From contig CAMMLS010000006.1 in NCBI GenBank assembly GCA_946497775.1, forward strand, positions 1 to 41,857: a stretch of DNA of 41,857 nucleotides. The letters run 5' to 3'. Positions 1-8,584 of this stretch are shown here, piece by piece; within the stretch, counting starts at the first letter, position 1; each line of letters starts with the position of its first letter. Position numbers and translations under genes: made by a program. The notes beneath the pieces were generated by a model, which was not told where the DNA came from, did not search any database, and saw nothing but the letters and a program-made list of their open reading frames with translations. Source of the stretch: an uncultured Clostridium sp. Its GTDB lineage: Bacteria; Bacillota; Clostridia; TANB77; CAG-508.

Positions 1-1
1 G

Positions 2-199
2 GAAAAAGTGATGGAGAAAAAATTCGGTATGAAACGTGGAATAAAAAATGGCAAATTAGAAACAGCAAAAGCTATGATTAAGGATAATGTTAAATTTGAA
101 ATAATAGAAAGATATACAGGAGTGAAAAAAGAAGAGCTAAATAAATTGTATGCAGAAAAAGAACAAAATACGCACACACAAAATACTCCAAAACACTAG
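2..199 (+). CDS. Rpn/PD-(D/E)XK transposase-family protein, C-terminal fragment (runs in from left edge)
   Basis: The open frame enters from the window edge and ends at TAG 197-199. Only the charged C-terminal tail is present. It resembles the tail of the complete Rpn-type protein at 1397-2302: both have a lysine-rich helix followed by an AMI/AML-K-NV-K-EII-YTG-EEL pattern. The start lies outside the window; GTG 8 and ATG 11 are internal candidates only. This family consists of recombination-promoting nucleases found in many scattered copies. Assignment rests on the tail similarity alone, so it is moderately certain. The last residues (THTQNTPKH) are encoded by a CA-rich stretch. Confidence 0.6.
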   Translation, partial: EKVMEKKFGMKRGIKNGKLETAKAMIKDNVKFEIIERYTGVKKEELNKLYAEKEQNTHTQNTPKH

Positions 200-263
200 T
201 AAAATCAATAAAAATATGGTATAATATAAGAGTGGGGAAAATTAAAAAAGGAGATTAAATTAA

Positions 264-440
264 ATGTATATGGAAAAGAAATTTTATTATGATATAGATA
301 ATATAAAACAAGATTTAGCAATGGAAAATATGGTGGTTACAGACGAGCATGTTGAGAATTTAAAAAGATATGCTAATAATGAAATTAGCATGGACGATAT
401 TATGGAACAAATAAGAAAAGATGCAATGGAAAGGAATTAG
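264..440 (+). CDS. VbhA-like antitoxin of a Fic toxin-antitoxin pair (58 aa)
   Basis: A 58-residue ORF starts at ATG 264 behind an AAAAGGAG ribosome site and ends 4 nt before the Fic toxin start. Class I Fic toxins are held inactive by a small upstream antitoxin whose helix carries an (S/T)xxxE(G/N) motif; its Glu blocks ATP binding. Here the equivalent stretch is DLAMEN (residues 17-22), so the inhibitory Glu and following Asn are present but the Ser/Thr position is Asp. The second half (NNEISMDDI) matches the NGEISLDE-type tail common in VbhA-family proteins. A TATAAT box at 217-222 is a likely -10. The assignment combines position, size and motif. Confidence 0.72.
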   Translation: MYMEKKFYYDIDNIKQDLAMENMVVTDEHVENLKRYANNEISMDDIMEQIRKDAMERN

Positions 441-444
441 TGCC

Positions 445-1045
445 ATGAATGATTTTTATGAAGCTAGAAATTCTATATATTGTTATCCAGGAAGTAATGT
501 TCTTGTTAATAAATTTAATATAAAAAATTATAATAAGTTAATGGAAATAGAGACAGATATTGTTATTTATAAGTCATTTGAGTTAAGACAAGAGGGAATA
601 ACAGGAGGTTTTGATATAGAGCATTTAATTGGAATTCATAAATATTTGTTTAATGAGTTATATCCATTCGCAGGATTTTTTAGAACTGAAAACATTGCAA
701 AAGATAATTTTAGATTTGCTGAATGGGAATTTATTGAGGATGAACTTAGAAAATTACTTGAACAATTGAAAGAAGAAAATTATTTGGAGCGGGCTTGATA
801 AAAAGAACTTAGCTAAAAGATTAGCATATTATCTAGCAGAACTAAATGTTTTGCATCCTTTCAGAGAGGGGAATGGTAGAGCTCTAAGAGAATTCATTAG
901 ACAGCTTGCTTTAAAAAATGGCTATTTACTTAATTTGCAAAATGTAAATCCAAAAGATATGCTTAATGCTTGTATTAAGTCTGTTGTGGATACTGAGGAT
1001 TTGGAGATTGTTTTGGAAAAATGTTTGGAAAAGGATGAAATTTAA
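445..1045 (+). CDS. fic: Fic family toxin (AMP-transferase), read through a +1 shift at CGG 790
   Basis: Fic proteins transfer AMP or other phosphate-containing groups to target proteins. ATG 445 follows AAGGA at 431-435. The frame runs to CGG 790-792 and would stop two codons later (TGA 796). A +1 shift (skipping C790, reading GGG 791-793) gives a 199-residue product, the normal size for class I Fic toxins. The Fic motif HPFREGNGR lies entirely after the shift, with catalytic His at about residue 137. Without the shift the product has no active site. Glycine at residue 116 is the aligned residue. The gene could be a decayed toxin, but the interruption has the same form as nine others in this window. 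Confidence 0.82.
790..793 (+). other. +1 frameshift site GAG-CGG-G in fic
   Basis: The zero-frame codon is CGG (790-792) after GAG. The +1 frame restores GGG (Gly) and continues to the Fic motif. The zero-frame stop is TGA 796. Confidence 0.8.
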
Positions 1046-1057
1046 AATTTAAAGGTG

Positions 1058-1101
1058 ACCATGTAAATATATTAAGATCTTAATCTATTTACATGGTTTT
1101 A
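1058..1101 (+). terminator. Intrinsic terminator after fic
   Basis: A near-perfect palindrome of two 20-nt arms (1058-1077 and 1078-1097, one mismatch) is followed by TTTT. It sits 12 nt after the Fic stop. Confidence 0.75.
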
Positions 1102-1349
1102 TATATTTGAGTGAATTCAATTATAAATTAAAATAAAAAAATGTCGAAATTTGCGATGAAAAGTGCAATTTTAAGTATTTACTTTTGTAAGTTTGTGATG
1201 TAAAATAAAAGTATATTTAATCTATTAAAACAATATTTTGGAATGACTTAAAGTAATCAGGCATTTTCTGCAAAAATTAATCAATCTTTTTAAAACAAAG
1301 TAAATAAGGTGTTGGTAATTATACTGTGAGACGAGTAATAGTAAAAGTA

Positions 1350-1379
1350 TTGCTTTTGCAAAGTACGTAATGCTACAAT
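1350..1379 (+). promoter_or_regulatory. Putative promoter of the Rpn gene
   Basis: TTGCTT 1350-1355 and TACAAT 1374-1379 are spaced 18 nt apart, just upstream of the GAGGAG ribosome site of the gene at 1397. The rest of the gene-free interval 1102-1349 is AT-rich and I see no coding or structural signal in it. Confidence 0.5.
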
Positions 1380-1396
1380 AGAGAGGAGAAGATATT

Positions 1397-2302
1397 TTGA
1401 ATAAATTAAATGAAAATGAATTAAAACCAAAGAATGATATAATCTTTAAGAATATATTTTCCAAGGTAGGGAATGAAGATATGCTTAAAGAATTATTAGA
1501 AGAAATTATTAAAATAAAAATAGAAGAAATAGAAGTACAAAAAGAAGTAGAATTAAGCAAAATGAAGAAAGAAGAAAAGTATGGAAAATTAGATTTAAGA
1601 GTAATAATAAATAAAAATATAATAGTAATAATAGAAATGCAATTAAATGATACATGCAACATGGAAAAAAGAGCAATGTATTATGCTGGCAAAATTATTG
1701 CAAGTAGTCTAAGGACAAAAGAAACATATGATAAAATTAAAGATATATATGTAATAAGCATATTAAATTACGAAATGACCAGATTAAAAAAATATTGTAC
1801 AGATACAGTAACAGTAGAGAATGAATATAGAAATTATGAAATGATAAAAGGAATAAAGTATTTCTTTATAGAGCTACCAAAGTTTAGAAAACAAATACAA
1901 GTGCCAGAGACAAAACTAGAACAATGGTTAGCGTTTATAGATTATGAGGATAGGGAGATGATAAAAATGGCAGTAGAAAAGAATGAATTAGTTAAAAAAG
2001 CACAAAAGGATTATGAATACCTAACAGGAGATGAGGCAACAAGGAGATTGCAAGAGCTAAGAGAAAAAGCAATACTAGATGAAAACTCAGCATATGCAAC
2101 AGGAGTAAAAAGAGGAGAAGAGCGTGGAAGAATGGAAGGAGAAGCTCGTGGAGAGGAAAGAGGCAAAGCTATTGGAAGAATAGAGGAAAAAATAGAAATA
2201 GCAATGGCTATGCTTAAAAACAATGTAAAACGAGAAATAATTCAAAAATATACAGGATTGAATGATGAAGAGCTAGATAAAATTTGTATGCAGAAGGTAT
2301 AA
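1397..2302 (+). CDS. Rpn family recombination-promoting nuclease / PD-(D/E)XK transposase-like protein (301 aa)
   Basis: TTG 1397 is preceded by GAGGAG at 8-nt spacing. The N-terminus (PKNDIIFKNIFSK) is the usual opening of this family, in which the segment after NDIIFK is followed by a PD-(D/E)XK core. Here the core is visible as GKLDLRV followed by VIIEMQLN (the D...ExQ pattern) at roughly residues 65-85. The C-terminal third (from about residue 215) is a basic and acidic helical tail rich in RGEERGR repeats, ending with the same YTG-EEL pattern as the fragment at the left edge. Rpn proteins are multicopy nucleases linked to recA-independent recombination. The presence of two relatives within 2.3 kb suggests a duplicated or mobile family. 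Confidence 0.8.
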   Translation: MNKLNENELKPKNDIIFKNIFSKVGNEDMLKELLEEIIKIKIEEIEVQKEVELSKMKKEEKYGKLDLRVIINKNIIVIIEMQLNDTCNMEKRAMYYAGKIIASSLRTKETYDKIKDIYVISILNYEMTRLKKYCTDTVTVENEYRNYEMIKGIKYFFIELPKFRKQIQVPETKLEQWLAFIDYEDREMIKMAVEKNELVKKAQKDYEYLTGDEATRRLQELREKAILDENSAYATGVKRGEERGRMEGEARGEERGKAIGRIEEKIEIAMAMLKNNVKREIIQKYTGLNDEELDKICMQKV

Positions 2303-2343
2303 ATATATTTATACAATTTACATATAAGGAACACACATTTATT

Positions 2344-2373
2344 AAAACCTACTATTTATAGTAGGTTTTTTTC
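2344..2373 (+). terminator. Intrinsic terminator after the Rpn gene
   Basis: The hairpin ACCTACTA...TAGTAGGT is followed by a T run at 2367-2373. It separates the accessory genes from gatCAB. Confidence 0.85.
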
Positions 2374-2383
2374 TTTATTTTAC

Positions 2384-2412
2384 TTGTATTTTTTTGGAAA
2401 AAAGTATATAAT
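2384..2412 (+). promoter_or_regulatory. Sigma-A type promoter of gatCAB
   Basis: TTGTAT 2384-2389, a 17-nt spacer and TATAAT 2407-2412 lie 45 nt upstream of gatC. Confidence 0.75.
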
Positions 2413-2456
2413 ATTTGCATTAATTTATTAACTTTAAATTATAAGGAGATGGAATT

Positions 2457-2741
2457 ATGAAAATAAGTAGGGAAGAAATCATTCATATTGCAAAACTTGC
2501 GAATTTGAATTTGACTGATGCAGAGATTGATAAATACACAAACGACATGGAAGATATACTAAATTTTGCAAACACAGTTAATAATGTAAATACTGAAAAT
2601 GTTGATGAAACTATTGGTGCAGATAATTATAATGTGTTTAGAAAAGATGAAATAGGGGAAAGCTTTGATAGAGAAGAGCTATTGAAAAATGCTCCTTCAC
2701 AAGATGAAGGAATGTTTAGAATACCAAAAGTTATTGGATAA
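2457..2741 (+). CDS. gatC: Asp-tRNA(Asn)/Glu-tRNA(Gln) amidotransferase subunit C (94 aa)
   Basis: GatC wraps around GatA and helps assemble the GatCAB amidotransferase, which converts mischarged Glu-tRNA(Gln) or Asp-tRNA(Asn) to the correct amide forms. The protein has the usual length and hallmarks: [19 protein letters not shown] at the N-terminus, a central [17 protein letters not shown] segment, and the C-terminal RIPKVI ending. ATG 2457 follows AAGGAGATGG. It is the first gene of a gatC-gatA-gatB operon with short gaps, driven by the promoter at 2384. Nothing unusual is seen. Confidence 0.97.
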   Translation: MKISREEIIHIAKLANLNLTDAEIDKYTNDMEDILNFANTVNNVNTENVDETIGADNYNVFRKDEIGESFDREELLKNAPSQDEGMFRIPKVIG

Positions 2742-2757
2742 AAAAGGAGGAGCGCTT

Positions 2758-4224
2758 ATGGAGCTTTATGAATTAACAGTACATGAACTTAGAGACAAGC
2801 TAGCTAAAAAAGAAATTACATCAGAAGATATTACAAAAAGTTATATTAAAAGAATAGAAGAAAAAGAGCCAGATGTTAAGGCTTTTGTAAATACTACATT
2901 AGATGACGCTTTAAAAAATGCACAAGAAGTGGACAAGAAGATTAAAGCTGGGGAAAATGTATCTAGCTTAGCAGGTATTCCAATTGGAATTAAAGATAAT
3001 ATTTGTACAAAAGGTGTTAAGACTACATGTAGTTCAAGAATGTTAGAAAATTTTGTTTCACCTTATGATGCAACTGTTATGGAAAAAATAAAAGAACAAG
3101 ACTTAGTAATGCTAGGAAAATTGAATATGGATGAATTCGCAATGGGAGCTTCTACTGAGTATTCATATTTCAAGAAAACAAGTAATCCATGGGATTTAAA
3201 CAAAGTTCCAGGAGGTTCTAGTGGTGGTTCGGCAGCAGCAGTAGCAGCAGATATGGTACCATGGGCATTAGGAAGCGATACAGGTGGAAGTGTTAGACAA
3301 CCATCATCATTTTGTGGGACTGTTGGACTAAAACCTACATATGGATTAGTTTCAAGATATGGTCTAGTTGCATTTGCGTCATCACTTGACCAAATAGGAC
3401 CTATTACAAAGGATGTTGAAGATAATGCGATTTTATTAAATATAATTGCAGGACATGATAGAAGAGATTCAACATCAGCTAATATAGAGAAAAAAGATTA
3501 TACAAAGGCTCTTAAAAATGATGTAAAAGGGCTTAAAATAGGAATTCCAAAAGAGTATTTTGGAGAAGGTATAAATCCAGAAGTTAAAGAAGCTGTAATG
3601 GCAGTTGCTAAAAAATATGAAGAATTAGGTGCAACTGTTGAAGAATGTTCAATTAGTGTAACAGATTATGCACTTGCAACCTATTATATCATAGCATGTG
3701 CAGAGGCAAGCTCAAATTTAGGTAGATTTGATGGAATTAGATATGGATACAGAACAGAAAACTTCTCTAACTTAAAAGACATATACAGAAATTCAAGAAG
3801 TGAAGGTTTTGGCTCAGAAGTAAAGAGAAGAATTATATTAGGAACATATGTATTAAGCTCTGGATATTATGATGCATATTATAAAAAAGCACAAAAGGTA
3901 AGAACACTTGTAAAACAAGCATTTAAAGAATTATTTAAAAAATATGATGTGCTTCTTACACCAACATCACCTACAGTAGCATTTGATATTGGAACAAGAT
4001 CAAATAATCCACTAGAAATGTATTTAGCAGATATTTGTACAGTATCTATTAACATAGGTGGAGTTCCAGCAATATCTGTACCATGTGGATTAGATAGTCA
4101 AGGTATGCCAATTGGATTTCAATTAATAGGAAATCATTTTGATGAAGAAACATTATATAGAGCAGCATACACATACGAGAAAAATACTAATTTTAGAGAA
4201 AATAAACCTACATTTAAAAAATAA
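2758..4224 (+). CDS. gatA: Asp-tRNA(Asn)/Glu-tRNA(Gln) amidotransferase subunit A (488 aa)
   Basis: This amidase subunit releases ammonia from glutamine or asparagine and channels it to GatB. The Ser-cisSer-Lys triad is visible as Lys79 (GIKDNICT), Ser154 in [10 protein letters not shown] (residues 152-161) and Ser178 in [13 protein letters not shown] 2758 is chosen because AAGGAGGAG sits 6-12 nt upstream; an in-frame ATG at 2689 lies inside gatC and lacks such a site. The length is typical. It is second in gatCAB, 16 nt after gatC and 12 nt before gatB, so the three are almost certainly co-translated. Confidence 0.98.
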   Translation: MELYELTVHELRDKLAKKEITSEDITKSYIKRIEEKEPDVKAFVNTTLDDALKNAQEVDKKIKAGENVSSLAGIPIGIKDNICTKGVKTTCSSRMLENFVSPYDATVMEKIKEQDLVMLGKLNMDEFAMGASTEYSYFKKTSNPWDLNKVPGGSSGGSAAAVAADMVPWALGSDTGGSVRQPSSFCGTVGLKPTYGLVSRYGLVAFASSLDQIGPITKDVEDNAILLNIIAGHDRRDSTSANIEKKDYTKALKNDVKGLKIGIPKEYFGEGINPEVKEAVMAVAKKYEELGATVEECSISVTDYALATYYIIACAEASSNLGRFDGIRYGYRTENFSNLKDIYRNSRSEGFGSEVKRRIILGTYVLSSGYYDAYYKKAQKVRTLVKQAFKELFKKYDVLLTPTSPTVAFDIGTRSNNPLEMYLADICTVSINIGGVPAISVPCGLDSQGMPIGFQLIGNHFDEETLYRAAYTYEKNTNFRENKPTFKK

Positions 4225-4236
4225 GGAGGAAAGTAT

Positions 4237-5676
4237 ATGGCAAGAGAAGATTATGAAGTTATAATAGGACTAGAAGTTCATAGCGAATTATCAACAAAAA
4301 CAAAAATATTTTGTAGTTGCCCTACCGAATTTGGAGGAGAACCTAATACACACTGTTGCCCAGTATGTATGGCAATGCCAGGTACTTTGCCAGTATTAAA
4401 TGAAAAGGTAGTAGAATATGCTGTAAAAGCAGGAATTGCAACTAATTGTGAAATAGCAAGAAATAGTAAAAACGATAGAAAAAATTATTTCTATCCAGAC
4501 TTACCAAAAGCATACCAAATATCACAATATGACATGCCACTTTGTGAAAAAGGATATGTAGAAATAGAAACAGAAAATGGACCAAAGCAAATAAGAATTA
4601 CAAGAATTCACATAGAAGAAGATGCAGGAAAATTAAATCATGATGAATATGGAAGAGGAAGCTTTGTAGATTTAAATAGAGCAGGAGTTCCATTAATTGA
4701 AATAGTATCAGAACCAGATTTAAGAAGCAAAGAAGAAGTAGAAGCATATCTTAAAAAATTAAAATCAATACTAGAATATATAGAAGTTTCAGACTGTAAA
4801 ATGCAAGAAGGTTCATTAAGAGCAGATGTTAACTTATCTGTTAGAAAAAAAGGTGATACAAAATTTGGAACAAGAACAGAAATGAAAAACATGAATTCAT
4901 TTAGGTCAATTGTAAGAGCAGTAGAATATGAAGCAAATAGGCAAATAGACTTAATAGAAGCTGGGGGAGAAGTAGAACAAACAACTTTAAGATGGGATGA
5001 TATATCAGGTAAAACATTCCAAATGAGAGATAAGGAAGATGCACAAGATTACAGATACTTTCCAGACCCAGACCTAGTTGCAATTAGAATTTCAGATGAA
5101 TATGTAGAAAATATAAGAAAAAATCTACCAGAACTTCCAGAAAGTAGAAAGAAAAGATATATGGAGGAATATAAACTTCCAGAATATGATGCTTCTTTAA
5201 TAACAGCATCAAAATATTTATCTGATTTACTAGAAGGAGCAAGCAAAGTATGTAATAATCCTAAAGCCGTAAGTAACTGGATTATGTCTGATATAACAAG
5301 AATACTAAACGAAAAAGAAATAGAACCAGACCAAATACCATTTACAGCTGAACAATTAGGAAATTTAGTTGTATTAATAGATAAAGGAACAATTAGTACA
5401 AGTATAGGTAAAAAAGTATTAACAGAAATGTTTGAAAATCCAGAAGAACCAGCAAAAATAATAGAAAAAAACGGCTGGGTACAAATTTCAGATGAAGGAG
5501 CAATAAAAGAAGTTGTTCAAAAAGTATTATCTGAAAATGCACAATCAGTAGCAGACTACAAAGCTGGAAAAGACAAAGCACTAGGATATTTAGTAGGTCA
5601 AGCAATGAAAGCGACAAAAGGAAAAGCAAACCCAGGAATGCTAAATAAAATGTTTTTAGAAGAATTGAAAAAATAG
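4237..5676 (+). CDS. gatB: Asp-tRNA(Asn)/Glu-tRNA(Gln) amidotransferase subunit B (479 aa)
   Basis: GatB binds the mischarged tRNA, phosphorylates the Glu or Asp side chain and transfers ammonia from GatA. The N-terminal GLEVHSELSTKTKIFC signature is intact, as are NTHCCPVCMAMPGTLP with the zinc-binding Cys cluster and LPKAYQISQYDMP. The C-terminal YqeY-type tail ends ...KGKANPGMLNKMFLEEL. ATG 4237 follows AAGGAGGAAAG. This is the last gene of gatCAB and is followed by a strong terminator. The presence of GatCAB fits a Firmicute using indirect Gln-tRNA or Asn-tRNA synthesis. Confidence 0.98.
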   Translation: MAREDYEVIIGLEVHSELSTKTKIFCSCPTEFGGEPNTHCCPVCMAMPGTLPVLNEKVVEYAVKAGIATNCEIARNSKNDRKNYFYPDLPKAYQISQYDMPLCEKGYVEIETENGPKQIRITRIHIEEDAGKLNHDEYGRGSFVDLNRAGVPLIEIVSEPDLRSKEEVEAYLKKLKSILEYIEVSDCKMQEGSLRADVNLSVRKKGDTKFGTRTEMKNMNSFRSIVRAVEYEANRQIDLIEAGGEVEQTTLRWDDISGKTFQMRDKEDAQDYRYFPDPDLVAIRISDEYVENIRKNLPELPESRKKRYMEEYKLPEYDASLITASKYLSDLLEGASKVCNNPKAVSNWIMSDITRILNEKEIEPDQIPFTAEQLGNLVVLIDKGTISTSIGKKVLTEMFENPEEPAKIIEKNGWVQISDEGAIKEVVQKVLSENAQSVADYKAGKDKALGYLVGQAMKATKGKANPGMLNKMFLEELKK

Positions 5677-5688
5677 ATAACAATTAAA

Positions 5689-5724
5689 AAACAAAGATAG
5701 GCCATATATGACCTATCTTTGTTT
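5689..5724. terminator. Bidirectional terminator between gatB and the convergent phosphatase gene
   Basis: An AAACAAAGATAGG arm pairs with CCTATCTTTGTTT across a 10-nt loop. It has A and T tracts on either side and can serve both strands. Confidence 0.8.
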
Positions 5725-5758
5725 GTAATGTAAAGCAAAATGAATATGTACTACATTA

Positions 5759-6583
5759 TCATTTTCCTTCAAAATGCATTACAACAATAGTCTTTTCACT
5801 GCCAAAATTTGGTTGACTTTCAATGAGTTTTACAAAGTTATCCAGATTATCAAGATTTTCAAAAAAATCTGGTAATTTGAAATATGGAGTAAAACCATCA
5901 CTATAAACCGCTACCGTATCACCAGGGTTAAGAAGAATGGAACCTTCTTTTATGAAGTATTCAGCTTCTTTTTCGCCAGTGAGTGCACCATAAGAAACAC
6001 ATTTACCATTAATAATATGATTGGGGTTATTACGGTATAAAGAACGAGTTACTACTCTTCCCATAGGGGTATGCCATGGATTGGAAACAAGTGCCTTTGC
6101 AATATAAGGGTCAGAATATACTGATTTATCATCAGTTGTCTGAAAACGAATATTTCCCTTTTTATCCCAAACAATTACACCACAATCGCAAATATAAGAA
6201 TAGAATAAACGATTCTTATTAATGTATGCAACTGCTGCTACACATGCTGCGTAATCGTTTTCGAGATAGTCGCATTTAACGTTTTTGTTAAGATTTGTAA
6301 GCATAGAATTTGCAAGGCACATTAATTTTTTCAAATCATTAGCATTTTGTGACTTTTTGAAAGTTTCACATACTGTCATCGCTGCTTTGGTTGCAGGGGA
6401 AGGATTAGGATAGTTTTTAAAAATAGTTTCAGAAGAAACTTTTTTTAAATCAAGACATCCATATGAATCCCGTGTAATACCATCAGCAACTATTGCAAAA
6501 TTATTCCTAAAAAAGAATTGATCTTCAAGAGGAATAGAATCTGGAACACCAAATTTTGCAAATGTTTTTGCGTACGTAATCAT
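5759..6583 (-). CDS. PP2C-like protein phosphatase (274 aa), accessory; contains an ordinary CGG arginine codon
   Basis: The fold signature of PPM-type Ser/Thr phosphatases is visible: an N-terminal AIVADGITRD segment (metal-binding Asp-Gly) and a later DTVAVYSDGF segment near the end. I place the start at ATG 6583 because AAAGGAG stands 10 nt upstream; a longer frame to 6631 has no such site. The gene is monocistronic, with its own promoter (6655-6683) and a 22-bp palindrome (6608-6629) in the leader. The codon for Arg in GITRD (6472-6470) is CGG, and a +1 shift there would reach a stop within nine codons, so this gene needs normal CGG=Arg decoding. Its mixed codon choice suggests acquisition. 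Confidence 0.7.
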   Translation of the reverse strand: MITYAKTFAKFGVPDSIPLEDQFFFRNNFAIVADGITRDSYGCLDLKKVSSETIFKNYPNPSPATKAAMTVCETFKKSQNANDLKKLMCLANSMLTNLNKNVKCDYLENDYAACVAAVAYINKNRLFYSYICDCGVIVWDKKGNIRFQTTDDKSVYSDPYIAKALVSNPWHTPMGRVVTRSLYRNNPNHIINGKCVSYGALTGEKEAEYFIKEGSILLNPGDTVAVYSDGFTPYFKLPDFFENLDNLDNFVKLIESQPNFGSEKTIVVMHFEGK

Positions 6584-6607
6584 TATGCTTTCACTCCTTT
6601 GATGCGA

Positions 6608-6629
6608 GTGTAAGATATTTATCTTACAC
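6608..6629. promoter_or_regulatory. Perfect 22-bp palindrome in the phosphatase leader (operator-like)
   Basis: GTGTAAGATA, a 2-nt centre and TATCTTACAC form an exact dyad between the promoter and the ribosome site of the minus-strand phosphatase gene. No T run follows, so it is more likely a repressor site than a terminator. The cognate regulator is not evident. Confidence 0.55.
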
Positions 6630-6654
6630 ATATACTAATGTAATTTATAATATA

Positions 6655-6683
6655 ATTATAGCATATTATTATGTATATTGCAA
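6655..6683 (-). promoter_or_regulatory. Sigma-A type promoter of the phosphatase gene
   Basis: On the minus strand TTGCAA (6683-6678), a 17-nt spacer and TATAAT (6660-6655) read toward the gene at 5759-6583. Confidence 0.7.
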
Positions 6684-6690
6684 ACCTAAG

Positions 6691-6939
6691 CTACATCATG
6701 TTTTTGATAGTATTAGTAGCAATTCCACATATGAAAAAGCTAACTACAAACATTATACCAGCTCTAAATAAACCTAAACTAATTTCATAATATATGTAAT
6801 CTAATGACAAAGAATTATAAAAATAAAACAAAATAACAGAAGAGATACATATAATCATAGAAAAAATTAGCCCTAGTTTAACAACTTTGCTGATAGGTTT
6901 ATCCATGCGAAAAATGTTATCTAAAAATTTATGTATCAT
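6691..6939 (-). CDS. Small membrane protein of unknown function (82 aa)
   Basis: ATG at 6939 is preceded by CGGAGGT at good spacing. The protein has a short basic N-terminus (MIHKFLDNIFRMDKPISKVVK), one hydrophobic helix at about residues 24-45 and a second at about 57-76, with NTIKNMM at the end. I do not recognise a family. It lies between the phosphatase gene and the rpsT terminator and has no obvious functional neighbour. The clear ribosome site and two-helix pattern support a real gene. Confidence 0.65.
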   Translation of the reverse strand: MIHKFLDNIFRMDKPISKVVKLGLIFSMIICISSVILFYFYNSLSLDYIYYEISLGLFRAGIMFVVSFFICGIATNTIKNMM

Positions 6940-7022
6940 AAAAAATTACCTCCGAATTTAAATATGTTCATATGTATATCCTAACATAAAAATATATTCA
7001 AAACAAAGGTAATTAAAGGAAG

Positions 7023-7070
7023 AAAAGGATAATTATTTTTATTTCTACTAATAAAAATAATTATCCTTTT
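7023..7070 (-). terminator. Strong intrinsic terminator after rpsT
   Basis: AAAAGGATAATTATTTTTA pairs perfectly with TAAAAATAATTATCCTTTT across a short loop, just after the rpsT stop on the minus strand. Confidence 0.85.
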
Positions 7071-7083
7071 CTTAAATAAAAAC

Positions 7084-7344
7084 TTATTTTGCACTATTTA
7101 ATAATTTTGCAAGTCTTGATTTTTTTCTAGATGCAGTGTTAAGTTTAATAACTCCTTTTGAACAAGCTTGATCAACTTTTTTTACAGCTTCTGTAAAAAG
7201 TGGTTCAAGTTCTTTTTCTCCATTTGCTACTGCTAATTCAAACTTTTTAACAGCTGTTTTATATCCAGATTTAACCATATTATTTCTTAAAGTTTTCTTT
7301 TCTATAATTTTAACTCTCTTCTCAGCAGATTTAATGTTTGGCAT
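7084..7344 (-). CDS. rpsT: 30S ribosomal protein S20 (86 aa)
   Basis: S20 is a primary 16S rRNA-binding protein of the small subunit. The sequence starts MPNIKSAEKRVKIIEKKTLRN, is strongly basic and helical, and ends SRKKSRLAKLLNSAK, all typical of S20. ATG 7344 follows GAGGAGGTG. The gene is monocistronic: mscL lies 100 nt upstream on the same strand and a strong terminator follows. No anomalies are seen. Confidence 0.97.
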   Translation of the reverse strand: MPNIKSAEKRVKIIEKKTLRNNMVKSGYKTAVKKFELAVANGEKELEPLFTEAVKKVDQACSKGVIKLNTASRKKSRLAKLLNSAK

Positions 7345-7444
7345 TTTTGCACCTCCTCTTAGTGATTCTTAAATTTTGCTTTATATATTCTACCACGAAA
7401 CTTTGCAAAATGCAAGTAAAACTTAATAGATTCTCTCTTTTAAC

Positions 7445-7987
7445 TTAATTTTCAGAAGAATTACTAGGAATATCTGTTACTTCTTTTTGTAAATCATCTG
7501 CTTTTTCTTCTAACATAGAAGTACAATTAGGACATCTTGTAGCTTTAATGTTTATTTCAGAAAAACAATAAGGACATGTTTTAGTGGTAGGTGCTGGTTC
7601 TTCTTTTTTATCTTCCTTAATATTTAATTTTTTCTTAATTTTCTTAAAAAATTTACTCTGCTTAACATTTTCCTTATTTTTTTCATTTATTTCTTCAAGC
7701 TTAGAGTTCATTTTATTGATATATTTAATCATAATAAAAATAGAAAAAGCAATAATTAAAAAATCTATAACAGAAGTTAAAAAGGCTCCATATTTAATAG
7801 AACTATTACCAATTGTAATACTTAAATTACTATAATCTACCTTGCCAGTAATAACAGAAATACTTGGCATAATAATATCATTAACAAGAGATGTAACAAT
7901 TTTTTGAAAAGCACCACCAATAATAACACCAACTGCTAAATCCATAATGTTACCTCTCATTGCAAATTTTTTAAATTCGTTTAACAT
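7445..7987 (-). CDS. mscL: Large-conductance mechanosensitive channel MscL with C-terminal zinc ribbon (180 aa)
   Basis: MscL opens under membrane tension to release solutes during osmotic downshock. The N-terminus ([27 protein letters not shown], here split) and the two transmembrane helices (about residues 15-45 and 70-92) match the family. Ordinary MscL is about 130-150 residues. Here a lysine-rich linker (about 95-135) leads to a CPYC...CPNC zinc-ribbon (Cys138, 141, 152, 155) and an acidic tail. ATG 7987 follows AGGAG. The added domain may help cytoplasmic bundle assembly or binding; that is inference. Confidence 0.95.
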   Translation of the reverse strand: MLNEFKKFAMRGNIMDLAVGVIIGGAFQKIVTSLVNDIIMPSISVITGKVDYSNLSITIGNSSIKYGAFLTSVIDFLIIAFSIFIMIKYINKMNSKLEEINEKNKENVKQSKFFKKIKKKLNIKEDKKEEPAPTTKTCPYCFSEINIKATRCPNCTSMLEEKADDLQKEVTDIPSNSSEN

Positions 7988-8062
7988 AAAATCTCCTAAC
8001 CTATTAGAATTAAATCTAATAAAACTAAAAATACACTGATATTATAACATATTTTGTTACAG

Positions 8063-8091
8063 TTGTAAAAAAACACAATTTGTGCTATTAT
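8063..8091 (+). promoter_or_regulatory. Promoter of the rpiB-wecA-glycosyltransferase operon
   Basis: TTGTAA 8063-8068, a 17-nt spacer and TATTAT 8086-8091 lie 32 nt upstream of rpiB. Confidence 0.65.
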
Positions 8092-8123
8092 ATATATGTT
8101 AGTATATAAAGGGGGAATCACAT

Positions 8124-8573
8124 ATGACAATAGCAATAGCCTCAGATCATAGAGGATTTAAAATTAAAGAAGAAATAAAAAGATATTTAGATGAAAACGA
8201 TATAAAATATAAAGACTTTGGAACATATTCGGAAGAAAGAATGGATTATCCAGAAGTAGCAACAAAAGCTACAAAAGCAGTACAAAACAAAGAATGCGAA
8301 CTTGGAATTTTAATATGTGGAACAGGTTTTGGAATGTGTTTAGTAGCAAATAAATTTAAAGGAATAAGATGTACACCATGTTACGACGAGGAAACAGCTA
8401 AATTTGCAAAAATGCACAATAATGCAAACATATTAGCATTAGGAGCAGAACACTTAACAGCACATGATGCTATAAGAATATTGCGAGTATTTTTAGCAAC
8501 ACCATTTGAAGGCGGAAGACATAGTGATAGACTAAAAATGATAGAAGAGATTGAAAATGAAAATATGAAATAG
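8124..8573 (+). CDS. rpiB: Ribose-5-phosphate isomerase B (149 aa)
   Basis: RpiB interconverts ribose 5-phosphate and ribulose 5-phosphate. The family signatures are present: IASDHRGFKIKEEIK at the N-terminus (phosphate-binding Asp-His), DYPEVATKA, the GILICGTGFGMCLVANK active-site loop with its Cys, and NANILALGAEHLT. ATG 8124 follows GGGGGAAT. It heads a tight operon; the next gene begins 11 nt later. The close relatives LacA and LacB cannot be strictly excluded, but there are no galactose genes nearby. Confidence 0.93.
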   Translation: MTIAIASDHRGFKIKEEIKRYLDENDIKYKDFGTYSEERMDYPEVATKATKAVQNKECELGILICGTGFGMCLVANKFKGIRCTPCYDEETAKFAKMHNNANILALGAEHLTAHDAIRILRVFLATPFEGGRHSDRLKMIEEIENENMK

Positions 8574-8584
8574 CGAGGTATCTT

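Noticed and set aside
1225-1662. Minus-strand 145-codon open frame overlapping the Rpn gene start
   Set aside because: Low-complexity Ile/Leu/Ser/Phe composition, antisense to the Rpn gene, no ribosome site.
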